Below are positions 33,206 through 41,736 of a stretch of 64,000 bases of DNA, one piece after another. The stretch comes from Alphaproteobacteria bacterium. GTDB lineage: Bacteria > Pseudomonadota > Alphaproteobacteria > Rhizobiales > Rhizobiaceae. A model generated the notes under the pieces. It had not been told where the DNA came from. It searched no databases and saw only the letters and a program-made list of their open reading frames with translations. The position numbers and the translations under genes were made by a program. The stretch's first letter is position 1; every line of letters starts with the position of its first letter. The DNA lies in assembly GCA_016861165.1 (NCBI GenBank), contig BOKV01000016.1:38641-102640 (forward strand). The letters run 5' to 3'.

Positions 33206-34993
33206 TCAGGCCATGGCCAGCAGGGCGCGGGCGGCGGCGAGGCTGCCGGCGCCGCCGGTGACGCGGGCGCGCAAGGCGGCGCATTCGGGCAGGAAGTTCT
33301 CGGCGAAGAAGCGGGCGAGCGCCGCCCGGCCGTCCTCCGCGTCGGCGAGGCCGGCCTTGGCCAGATAGGCCGCGCCGGCGGCAAGGCCGAACTGGCGCAG
33401 GAACGGTGAGGCGCCCGCGAGCGCCTCGTCGACGCGACCCTCCGCCTGGGCCCGCAGCAGCCAGTCGGCAGCGGCGGCGACATCGTCGAGAGCCGCCTCG
33501 AGGAGCGCAGCCGTATCGCCGAAGCCCGCGCGGTTGGCGCCGCGCAGCTGGGTGGCGATCTGGCGCAGTTCGCCCAGATAGGCCCTGACCGCTTCGCCGC
33601 CCGACAGCGGCAGCTTGCGGGTGACGAGATCGATCGCCTGGATGCCGTTGGTGCCCTCGTAGATGGGGTTGATGCGGGCGTCGCGCAGATACTGCGCCGC
33701 GCCGGTTTCCTCGATGAAGCCCATGCCGCCATACACCTGGACACCGAGCGAGGCGACCTCGACGCCGATGTCGGTGGAGAATGCCTTGGCGATCGGCGTG
33801 AGCAGGCCGGCCCGCTCGCTCCAGCGCCCGGCATCCTCGCCGGCGCCGAGGCGGGCCATGTCGATGGCGTGGGCACAGGCATAGCAGATGGCCCGCGCCG
33901 CCTGCACATGGCCCTTCATGGTCGCCAGCATGCGGGCGACATCAGGATGGGCGATGATCGGGCTCATGTCAGCGCCCCTGTGGCCCGGCGCCCTGCCCTG
34001 CCTGCGCTCATGGGCGTAGCCAAGCGCGTGCTGGTAGGCGGCCTCGGCGATGGCCACGCCCTGGACGCCGACATTGAGGCGGGCGTTGTTCATCATGGTG
34101 AACATGCAGGCCAGCCCGCGATTCTCTTCGCCGATCAGATAGCCGACGGCGCCCGGCTCGCCGCTTTCTGGATCTCTGACATAGCCGTCGCCATAGATCA
34201 TCACGCAGGTCGGCGAGGCGTGGATGCCGAGCTTCTCTTCCAGGCTCTGGCAAAACACGTCATTGCGCCGCCCCAGCGAACCGTCGGCGTTGACCAGGAA
34301 TTTTGGCACCAGGAACAGCGAGATGCCTTTCGTGCCGGGTGGCGCGTCGGGCAGGCGGGCGAGCACCAGATGGCAGATATTGTCGGTGAGGTCGTGCTCG
34401 CCATAGGTGATGAATATCTTGGTGCCGAAGATGCGGTAGGTGCCGTCCGGCGCACGCTCGGCGCGCGTCCTCAGCGCCGCGAGATCGGAGCCGGCCTGCG
34501 GCTCGGTCAGGTTCATCGTGCCCATCCACGCGCCCGAGACGAGCTTGCCGAGGAACCGTGCCTTCAATTCGTCCGAGCCGTGCCTGGCGAGCGCCTCGAC
34601 GGCACCGATCGTCAGCAGCGGCCCGAGACCAAACGCCATCGCCGCCGAGTTCCACATCTCCGAGGCGGCGACCGCCAGCATCACCGGCAGGCCCTGTCCG
34701 CCATGTTCCGGCGGCCCGGCGATGGCGTTCCAGCCGCCCTCGATCCAGCGTCGGTAGGTCTCCCTCCAGCCGGGCGGCGTGGTCACCTGCCCGTCGGCGA
34801 GCCGGGAGCCGTGAACATCGCCCACCCGGTTGAGCGGTGCGATCTCCTCGGAGGCGAAGCGGCCGGCCTCTTCCAGCACGGCGTCGACCAGGTCCTCGCT
34901 GAGGTCGCCAAACGTGCCCTCCGCCAGCGCCGGGCCGAGGCCGGCGACATGCCTGAGCGTGAAGGCGATCTCCGACACCGGAGCGCGGTACAT
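33206..34993 (-). CDS. acyl-CoA dehydrogenase with C-terminal extension
   Basis: MNLTEPQAGSDLAALRTRAE, VYGGMGFIEETGAAQYLRDARINPIYEGTNGIQAIDLVTRKL. Confidence 0.94.
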   Translation of the reverse strand: MYRAPVSEIAFTLRHVAGLGPALAEGTFGDLSEDLVDAVLEEAGRFASEEIAPLNRVGDVHGSRLADGQVTTPPGWRETYRRWIEGGWNAIAGPPEHGGQGLPVMLAVAASEMWNSAAMAFGLGPLLTIGAVEALARHGSDELKARFLGKLVSGAWMGTMNLTEPQAGSDLAALRTRAERAPDGTYRIFGTKIFITYGEHDLTDNICHLVLARLPDAPPGTKGISLFLVPKFLVNADGSLGRRNDVFCQSLEEKLGIHASPTCVMIYGDGYVRDPESGEPGAVGYLIGEENRGLACMFTMMNNARLNVGVQGVAIAEAAYQHALGYAHERRQGRAPGHRGADMSPIIAHPDVARMLATMKGHVQAARAICYACAHAIDMARLGAGEDAGRWSERAGLLTPIAKAFSTDIGVEVASLGVQVYGGMGFIEETGAAQYLRDARINPIYEGTNGIQAIDLVTRKLPLSGGEAVRAYLGELRQIATQLRGANRAGFGDTAALLEAALDDVAAAADWLLRAQAEGRVDEALAGASPFLRQFGLAAGAAYLAKAGLADAEDGRAALARFFAENFLPECAALRARVTGGAGSLAAARALLAMA

Positions 34994-35056
34994 GCGGTCC
35001 TCCCTGTCCAATCGGGCCGGCGTGGCCCACGCGACGCGCGGCTGCCTTAATTTCTT

Positions 35057-35072
35057 TTTACGTAAACGTCAA
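35057..35072. promoter_or_regulatory. imperfect palindrome TTTACGTAAACGTCAA upstream of acyl-CoA dehydrogenase
   Basis: arms TTTACGT / ACGTCAA (6 of 7 pairs) in promoter position. Confidence 0.4.
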
Positions 35073-35219
35073 TCCTTGGACGCTGCCGGTGAGACGGCCT
35101 TGTGCCGCGATAGACGTCGACTGTTGCAGCAATTTTGCCGGGAGAAAAGCCGGCGCACGCTTGCGGCCAAACACCCGCCCGCTCTATAGCCGGTCATCGT
35201 CCACCGCCGACCGGCGCCA

Positions 35220-36203
35220 ATGGTCACCGTCGTCGACATCAACACCGAGCCCGAAAGCGCCGCGCGCGCTGTCGCCGCGCTGGAACGCGGCGAGTGCGTG
35301 GCGATGCCGACCGAGACCGTGTACGGCCTCGCCGCCGACGCCACCAACGGCCGGGCCGTTGCCCGAATTTTCGAGATGAAGGGGCGGCCGCGCTTCAACC
35401 CGCTGATCGCCCATGTCGCCAGCCTCGACATGGCCGAAGCGCATGGCACTTTCGACGAACGCGCCATGCGGCTGGCCGCCGCCTTCTGGCCCGGGCCGTT
35501 GACGCTGGTCGTGGCCAAGCGGCCCGACAGCGCCATCCACGACCTCGTCACCGCCGGCCTCGACACGGTGGCGCTGCGCATGCCGGTGGGCATCACCCAC
35601 GACATCATCGCCGATTTCGGCCGGCCGGTCGCCGCGCCAAGCGCCAATCGCTCGGGGCGGGTTTCGCCGACCACGGCTGCCCATGTCGCCGGGGAGTTCG
35701 CCGACAGCGACCTCCTCATCCTTGACGGCGGGCCGTGCCGGGTCGGCATCGAATCGACCATCGTCCGTGTTGCCCCGGACCGGCTGACGCTGCTGCGTCC
35801 CGGCGCGGTGACCGCCGAGGAACTGGCCGCGGCGAGCGGCGCCAGGGTGGAGATGGCCGGTCCCGGTGCCGCCGTCGCCGCGCCCGGCATGCTGGCCAGC
35901 CACTACGCGCCGCGCGCCCGCCTGCGCCTCGATGTCGAAGACTGCCCGGACGGCGCGGCGCTTATCGCCTTCGGCGACGGCCACGGCCGGAGGCGGAACG
36001 GCGCGGCCAGCGTGCTCAACCTGTCGCCCGCCGGCGATCTGCGCGAGGCGGCAGCCAACCTCTACGCCCACATCAAGGCGCTCGACGCCGCCGGAGCCCG
36101 GCTGATCTGCGTCGAGCCGATCCCGCAGGCCGGCATCGGCGCGGCGATCAATGACCGATTGCGGCGCGCCGCCGCACCGAGGGACTGCGATGAACGTGCC
36201 TGA
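35220..36203 (+). CDS. L-threonylcarbamoyladenylate synthase (Sua5/YwlC)
   Basis: RGECVAMPTETVYGLAADATNGRAVARIFEMKGRPRFNPLIAHV...SANRSGRVSPT plus Sua5 C-terminal domain. Confidence 0.94.
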   Translation: MVTVVDINTEPESAARAVAALERGECVAMPTETVYGLAADATNGRAVARIFEMKGRPRFNPLIAHVASLDMAEAHGTFDERAMRLAAAFWPGPLTLVVAKRPDSAIHDLVTAGLDTVALRMPVGITHDIIADFGRPVAAPSANRSGRVSPTTAAHVAGEFADSDLLILDGGPCRVGIESTIVRVAPDRLTLLRPGAVTAEELAAASGARVEMAGPGAAVAAPGMLASHYAPRARLRLDVEDCPDGAALIAFGDGHGRRRNGAASVLNLSPAGDLREAAANLYAHIKALDAAGARLICVEPIPQAGIGAAINDRLRRAAAPRDCDERA

Positions 36204-37611
36204 CGCCGACCTGCTGTCGCGCTTCGCGGCCATTGTCGGAACCGCCAACGCGGTTTTTCCCGGCGACCGCGACCTGTCGCGCTACACGGACGAGAACCGG
36301 CGCATCTATCGCGGCCGCACGCCCTTGGTGCTGCGTCCGGGCTCGACCGGGGAGGTGGCACGGATCCTGGGCCTCGCCAGTGCGACGCGCACAGCGATCG
36401 TGCCGCAGGGCGGCCACACCGGGCATGTGGCCGGCGCCGTGCCGGACGAGAGCGGCAGCCAGATCGTCGTCTCGCTCGAACGGATGACGCGGGCCCGCGA
36501 CATCGATCTCGCCGGCAACACCATGACAGTGGAGGCCGGCATGGTGCTGCAGCGCGCCCAGGAGGTCGCCGCCGAGCACGGGCGCATGTTCCCGCTCTCG
36601 CTCGGCAGCCAGGGCTCCTGCCAGATCGGCGGCAATATCTCGACCAATGCCGGCGGTACTGCGGTGCTCGCCTACGGCAACATGCGCGACCTGGTGCTTG
36701 GCCTCGAAGTGGTGCTGCCCTCCGGCGAGGTCTGGGACGGGCTCAGGAAACTGAGGAAGGACAATACCGGCTACGCGCTGAAGCAGCTGTTCATCGGCGC
36801 CGAAGGCACGCTCGGCATCGTCACCGCCGCCGTGCTGAGGCTGTTCGCCATGCCGAAGGGGCGCGAGGTTGCGTGGGCGGGGCTCGCCTCGCCGGCCCAC
36901 GCGCTCGACCTGCTCAATCTGGCGCTCGACGCCGCCGGCCCGTCGCTGACCGCCTTCGAACTGATGGGCCGCACGCCGCTCGACTTCACGCTCGCCGCGG
37001 TGGCCGACGCGCGCGACCCGTTCGACCGGCGCCATCCCTGGCATGTGCTGGCCGAGTTCTCATCGGGGCGATCGGAGGCGGACGCGCGCCAATTGGCCGA
37101 GACCGTGTTCGAAACGGCGCTCGAAAAGGGCATCGTGTCCGATGCCGTGCTGGCCGGCAGTCTGGCACGGGCCCGCGCCCTGTGGAAGCTGCGCGAGGAC
37201 ATGCCGCCGGCGCAGGCGCCGCAGGGCGCCTCGATCAAGCACGACATCGCGGTGCCGGTGCACAGGGTGCCCGAATTCCTGGAAAAGGCCGACGCCATCA
37301 TCGCCGCCGAGCTGCCGGGTGCCCGCGTCTGCGCCTTCGGCCACATGGGCGACGGCAACATCCACTACAACATCTCGCAGCCGGCGGGCGGCGACGCCGC
37401 CGCCTTTCTCGCCCGCCGCCTCGACGTGAACGACAAGGTGCACGCCCTCGTCGTCGCCCTCAACGGCTCGATCTCGGCTGAGCACGGCATCGGCCGGCTG
37501 AAGCGCGACATGCTGGCGGCGGTCAAGTCGCCGTTGGAACTGGCGATGATGCGCTCACTCAAGGCGGCACTCGACCCGAAGGGCATCATGAACCCCGGCA
37601 AGGTGCTTTAA
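36190..37611 (+). CDS. FAD-binding oxidase (GlcD/D-2-hydroxyacid dehydrogenase family)
   Basis: VVPQGGHTGHVAG-like FAD site, GGNISTNAGGTAVLAYGNMRD, HMGDGNIHYNI, SAEHGIGRLKRD. Confidence 0.93.
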   Translation: MNVPDADLLSRFAAIVGTANAVFPGDRDLSRYTDENRRIYRGRTPLVLRPGSTGEVARILGLASATRTAIVPQGGHTGHVAGAVPDESGSQIVVSLERMTRARDIDLAGNTMTVEAGMVLQRAQEVAAEHGRMFPLSLGSQGSCQIGGNISTNAGGTAVLAYGNMRDLVLGLEVVLPSGEVWDGLRKLRKDNTGYALKQLFIGAEGTLGIVTAAVLRLFAMPKGREVAWAGLASPAHALDLLNLALDAAGPSLTAFELMGRTPLDFTLAAVADARDPFDRRHPWHVLAEFSSGRSEADARQLAETVFETALEKGIVSDAVLAGSLARARALWKLREDMPPAQAPQGASIKHDIAVPVHRVPEFLEKADAIIAAELPGARVCAFGHMGDGNIHYNISQPAGGDAAAFLARRLDVNDKVHALVVALNGSISAEHGIGRLKRDMLAAVKSPLELAMMRSLKAALDPKGIMNPGKVL

Positions 37612-37822
37612 GCCTCTGAAAAGATTCGTTTCGCCTTCGTTGCACCGGGCAATGAATCGATAACCACAGATCGGCGAAAGGAAGGATTCACCACCCCCGT
37701 TAAGCGGATCGGCAGACCCGCCTGCTATTGTCCCGCCTGTCACGGCAAGAAACACAACAAAGTTCGTGACGCAGGGAACCCGGCGAAGAACCGGGGCTCT
37801 GAAGAGTGACAGAGAGGCGAAC

Positions 37823-38425
37823 ATGGTCGACAGGGCCAACACCCCGTGCGCGACCGCGCATGGACCGGCGCCGGCGGCGGGAACCCCCCGCCCCGAGCGT
37901 CCCTCCCGGAAGATGCGGCTCGATCCGTTCCGACTGCCGGAAGGCATCCGCTTCGAGCACGACGGGGTCAGCTATACGCTCCACCGCGACGGCGCAGTGC
38001 TGAAGACGCGGCTGGCGGGCAGCCAGCTCGCGCTGTCGATGGCGCTGCCGGCGCGCGCCTTCTCCGGCGTGGCGGCGCGCGCCATCGAGCATGACGACGG
38101 CAGCTACACCGTGTCGCTCGAACTGCTCCACCACGACCCCCGGCTAAGCGTGCCGCTGCTCGTCTCCGACCATCTGGCCGACATCGCCGCCGACTGGCAC
38201 GCCTGGAGCCGGCTGATGCGCCTGCCGATGTTGATCGTCGGCGCCGGCGCGCTCGCCCAGCCCGTGCGCAACGAACTCGGCGCCATCCTGGTCGAGACGC
38301 CGTTCGAGCGCCGCAAGCGCTTTGCCGTCCTGAAGCACCGGCCGTGGTTCCTGCGCCGGCGCAAGCCCGGCGCGATCGGCCCGGTGACACGGATCAGCGG
38401 TGAGGAGCTGATCGCGAGGCGCTAG
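37823..38425 (+). CDS. DUF6101-like hypothetical protein
   Basis: RKMRLDPFRLPEGIRFEHDGVSYTLHRDGAVLKTRLAGSQLAL...RRKPG..RISGEELIARR. Confidence 0.7.
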   Translation: MVDRANTPCATAHGPAPAAGTPRPERPSRKMRLDPFRLPEGIRFEHDGVSYTLHRDGAVLKTRLAGSQLALSMALPARAFSGVAARAIEHDDGSYTVSLELLHHDPRLSVPLLVSDHLADIAADWHAWSRLMRLPMLIVGAGALAQPVRNELGAILVETPFERRKRFAVLKHRPWFLRRRKPGAIGPVTRISGEELIARR

Positions 38426-38440
38426 TCTAGTCTGGCCAGG

Positions 38441-39391
38441 CTAGACCGGCACGAAGGCGGCGGCGGCGAGCCCGGCAAAGACGATCCAGCCGAACTGGCT
38501 GTTCGACCTGAACAGCCTCAGGCAGCGCGCCGGATCGGCGATGTCGAGGCTGACGACCTGCCAGGCAAGATGCGCGGCGCCGGCGCCAAGCCCCAGCCAA
38601 CCGAGCCACGAGACGCCGGCCGCCGCCCAGGCGGCGGCGAACAGCGCCAGCGCCAGGCCGTAGAGCACCGCCAGCGCCGCGCGGGTGTGCTCGCCGAACA
38701 ACCGTGCCGTCGACCTGACCCCGACAAGCGCGTCGTCGTCAATGTCCTGGTGGGCGTAGATGGTGTCGTAGCCGATCACCCAGAAGATGCAGCCGGCATA
38801 GAGGAGCAGCGGCGGCCAGCCGAAGCTGCCGACGAGCGCCGGCCAGCCCATCAGCGCGCCCCAGGAGAAGGCGAGGCCGAGGAAGAATTGCGGCCACCAG
38901 GTGACCCGCTTCATGAACGGGTAGATGACGACGGTGGCGAGCGAGGCGAGGCCGAGCAGCACGGTGAGCCGGTTGAACTGCACCAGGACGAGCAGGCCGA
39001 GCGCAAGCTGGGCGGCGAGGAAGACGAGCGCGCCGGTCCGCCTCACCCGGCCCGAAGGCAGCGGCCGCGAGCGGGTGCGCGCCACCCTGGCGTCGATGTC
39101 CTGGTCGACGAGGTCGTTGTAGGTGCAGCCGGCGCCGCGCATGAGCACGGCGCCGGCCATGAACAGCGCCATCAGCCACAGCACCGCTGCGAGCCGCGCC
39201 GGCAGGCTGGCGACCAGCGTGCCCTGGCCCGCCGCCAGCATCAGCGACCACCAGCACGGCCACATCAGCAGCCACCAGCCGATCGGCCGTTCCAGCCGGG
39301 CGAGCTGGGCGTAGGGCCACCAGGCGCGCGGCAGCCAGCGGTGGACCCAATGGGCCTGCACCGCGTCGGCGACCTTGCTGTCCTCGCTCAT
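38441..39391 (-). CDS. ubiA: 4-hydroxybenzoate polyprenyltransferase
   Basis: ARLERPIGWWLLMWPCWW, NDLVDQDIDARVARTRSRPLPSG, YAHQDIDDD. Confidence 0.94.
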   Translation of the reverse strand: MSEDSKVADAVQAHWVHRWLPRAWWPYAQLARLERPIGWWLLMWPCWWSLMLAAGQGTLVASLPARLAAVLWLMALFMAGAVLMRGAGCTYNDLVDQDIDARVARTRSRPLPSGRVRRTGALVFLAAQLALGLLVLVQFNRLTVLLGLASLATVVIYPFMKRVTWWPQFFLGLAFSWGALMGWPALVGSFGWPPLLLYAGCIFWVIGYDTIYAHQDIDDDALVGVRSTARLFGEHTRAALAVLYGLALALFAAAWAAAGVSWLGWLGLGAGAAHLAWQVVSLDIADPARCLRLFRSNSQFGWIVFAGLAAAAFVPV

Positions 39392-39604
39392 GGGCGGCGA
39401 CAAACCGCGTTTCGGGCGGAGGGTCAAGTGGTGGCGGTGACCGCCCGGCAACCGCGGGTCGGCTTTCGGCTCACAGGCGAAACGGCCTGGGATCGCATCG
39501 TCAACTGACAAAAGGTGCGGTTTGCACGCCAATGGCTGAACATGGACCGCTTGCAAATCCGAGGCCGCTATCCGCCTCACTGGCAGCCGATCTCGCGCTC
39601 AACA

Positions 39605-39934
39605 TTATCGACACCCCGACATCTTGTAGTTGACAACGACCTGGTCATCACGCGTTCCGGAGCCGCTGCGGCTGAAGGTGCAGGTGAAACGACGCCCAGA
39701 AAAGCGGGCCATATCGCGATAGGCCTTGGCGTCATCACGCTCCCATTGTGTTGACCGGATCGTATAGTTGCCCGGATCGGTGCTCTTGTAGCATTTGAGC
39801 GTCGCGTAGCGTTTTCCGCTCACAGCTCCGGCGGTGATGGTGCACACGCCCTTGAAGGACTCCGCGAAGACGGGAGTTGCAGGAAACCCGATGCCGGTGC
39901 AGATGGCAAACGCCAGTCTGAATGCGTGCCTCAT
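39605..39934 (-). CDS. small secreted cysteine-containing hypothetical protein
   Basis: signal peptide MRHAFRLAFAICTGIGFPATPVFA; four Cys in mature part. Confidence 0.6.
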   Translation of the reverse strand: MRHAFRLAFAICTGIGFPATPVFAESFKGVCTITAGAVSGKRYATLKCYKSTDPGNYTIRSTQWERDDAKAYRDMARFSGRRFTCTFSRSGSGTRDDQVVVNYKMSGCR

Positions 39935-40225
39935 GAGCCCCCCCGTCTCGGCCGGACACGACGCTGTTGACGACAGGCAACCGGAACCGCGCCTTTGCGC
40001 GCGCCTCGAACCGGCCAGCAGTCGGGCCTCGGTCGCGACGTCAGTCGTGCCCTGGTTGTTCCCTCAGCCAACCATAGGATGCCTCGGTGGCGATTTGAGT
40101 GCAACCCCCGCGACAGTTGCCTCAGGAACGCACGGCGCGGCCAGCGCCGGACGGCAGGAAAGCCGGTTGTCATGGCCGATACGGCTGCTAGAGACGCACC
40201 GGGACGACAAGAGGACAGCGCATCC

Positions 40226-41557
40226 GTGAACGAAAGGCTGAACATCCTACTCATCGGCTCGGGCGGGCGCGAGCATGCGCTTGCCTGGAAGATCGCCGGC
40301 TCGCCGCGCTGCGGCCGGCTCTTCTGCGCGCCGGGCAATGCCGGCATTGCTCGCGAGGCCGAGATCGTCGACCTCGACATCGCCGACCACGGCGCCGTCA
40401 TCCGGTTCTGCAGGGATCAGGCGGTCGACCTCGTCGTCATCGGGCCGGAGGCGCCGCTTGTCGCCGGCATCGTCGACGATCTTGCCGCCGCCGGTATCCG
40501 CGCCTTCGGGCCGACGGCCGGCGCCGCCCGGCTCGAAGGCTCCAAGGCCTTCACCAAGGAGCTGTGCGCCCAGTTCGCCATCCCCACCGCCGCCTGGGCC
40601 CGCTTCAACAACGCGCCAAAGGCAAAGCGCCATGTGCGCGAATTTGGCGCGCCGATCGTGGTGAAGGCCGACGGACTGGCCGCCGGCAAGGGGGTGACCG
40701 TGGCGATGACGGTCGACGAGGCCTGCGCTGCGATCGACGACTGCTTCGAGGGCGCCTTCGGCGCGGCCGGCGCCGAGGTCGTCATCGAGGAATGTCTCGA
40801 CGGCGAAGAAGCGAGCCTGTTCGCGCTGTGCGACGGCCGCACGGCGCTGCTGTTCGGCACCGCACAGGACCACAAGCGGGCATTTGACGGCGACACCGGC
40901 CCCAATACCGGCGGCATGGGCGCCTATTCGCCGGCGCCCGTTCTCGACCAGCCGATGGTCGAGCGGGTGATGACGGACATCATCGTGCCGACGCTTGCCG
41001 GCATGGCGGCGAAAGGCGCGCCGTTCACCGGCATCCTCTATGCCGGGCTGATGCTGACCGCGCGGGGGCCTCAGCTCATCGAGTACAATGTCCGCTTCGG
41101 CGACCCGGAATGCCAGGTGCTGATGCCACGCCTGAAGTCCGATCTCGTCGAGCTGATGCTGGCGGCGCTCGACGGCGACCTGCTGGCGCTGGAGGCGGAG
41201 TGGTCGGACGACTGCGCGCTCAGCGTGGTGATGGCGGCCAAGGGCTATCCCGGCGCCTTTGAGAAGGGGACGCCGATCGGCGGCCTCGACCGGGCCGAGG
41301 CGACCGGCGCCCTCGTCTTTCACGCCGGCACGGCGCTGCGCGACGGCCGGCTTGTCGCTGCCGGCGGACGCGTCCTCGACGTGACCGCGCTGGCGCCGAC
41401 CGTTGCCGGCGCGCAGGCGGCGGCCTACCGGGCGGTCGAGGCCATCGACTGGCCCGGCGGCTTCTGGCGCCGCGACATCGGCCGGCGGGCTGTCGAACGC
41501 GAGGCCGGTCGCTACAGCCTCATCCCGCCGAGCGGCAACGCGAGGCGGACCAGATGA
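40226..41557 (+). CDS. purD: phosphoribosylamine--glycine ligase
   Basis: GTG start; [20 protein letters not shown]...[11 protein letters not shown]; last ~13 residues encoded by dispersed repeat. Confidence 0.95.
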   Translation: MNERLNILLIGSGGREHALAWKIAGSPRCGRLFCAPGNAGIAREAEIVDLDIADHGAVIRFCRDQAVDLVVIGPEAPLVAGIVDDLAAAGIRAFGPTAGAARLEGSKAFTKELCAQFAIPTAAWARFNNAPKAKRHVREFGAPIVVKADGLAAGKGVTVAMTVDEACAAIDDCFEGAFGAAGAEVVIEECLDGEEASLFALCDGRTALLFGTAQDHKRAFDGDTGPNTGGMGAYSPAPVLDQPMVERVMTDIIVPTLAGMAAKGAPFTGILYAGLMLTARGPQLIEYNVRFGDPECQVLMPRLKSDLVELMLAALDGDLLALEAEWSDDCALSVVMAAKGYPGAFEKGTPIGGLDRAEATGALVFHAGTALRDGRLVAAGGRVLDVTALAPTVAGAQAAAYRAVEAIDWPGGFWRRDIGRRAVEREAGRYSLIPPSGNARRTR

Positions 41558-41578
41558 CGCGACCAAACAAACAGATAC
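41516..41578 (+). repeat. dispersed 63-bp repeat, copy 2
   Basis: agcctcatcccgccgagcggcaacgcgaggcggaccagatgacgcgaccaaacaaacagatac. Confidence 0.93.
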
Positions 41579-41582
41579 AGCA

Positions 41583-41610
41583 AAAACCCGATTCGGCTGG
41601 ATCGGGTTTA
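41583..41610 (+). terminator. rho-independent terminator-like hairpin after purD / repeat copy 2
   Basis: AAACCCGATTC-GGCT-GGATCGGGTTT. Confidence 0.75.
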
Positions 41611-41654
41611 ACAGCGCAAGGAGCGGTTGTCCTGTCGTGACGAGACAATCGCCC

Positions 41655-41684
41655 TTGACAGGGCTGGAACAAAATGGGAACAAT
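41655..41684 (+). promoter_or_regulatory. LexA-type box GAAC-N7-GAAC (41667-41681) downstream of TTGACA -35, comM promoter
   Basis: TTGACA gggct gGAACAAAATGGGAACAAT. Confidence 0.8.
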
Positions 41685-41736
41685 GGCGCGTTCGGCCGGC
41701 CGTTGCGGGCTTGGCCAGGGGCGCGGGGGGTCAGGC

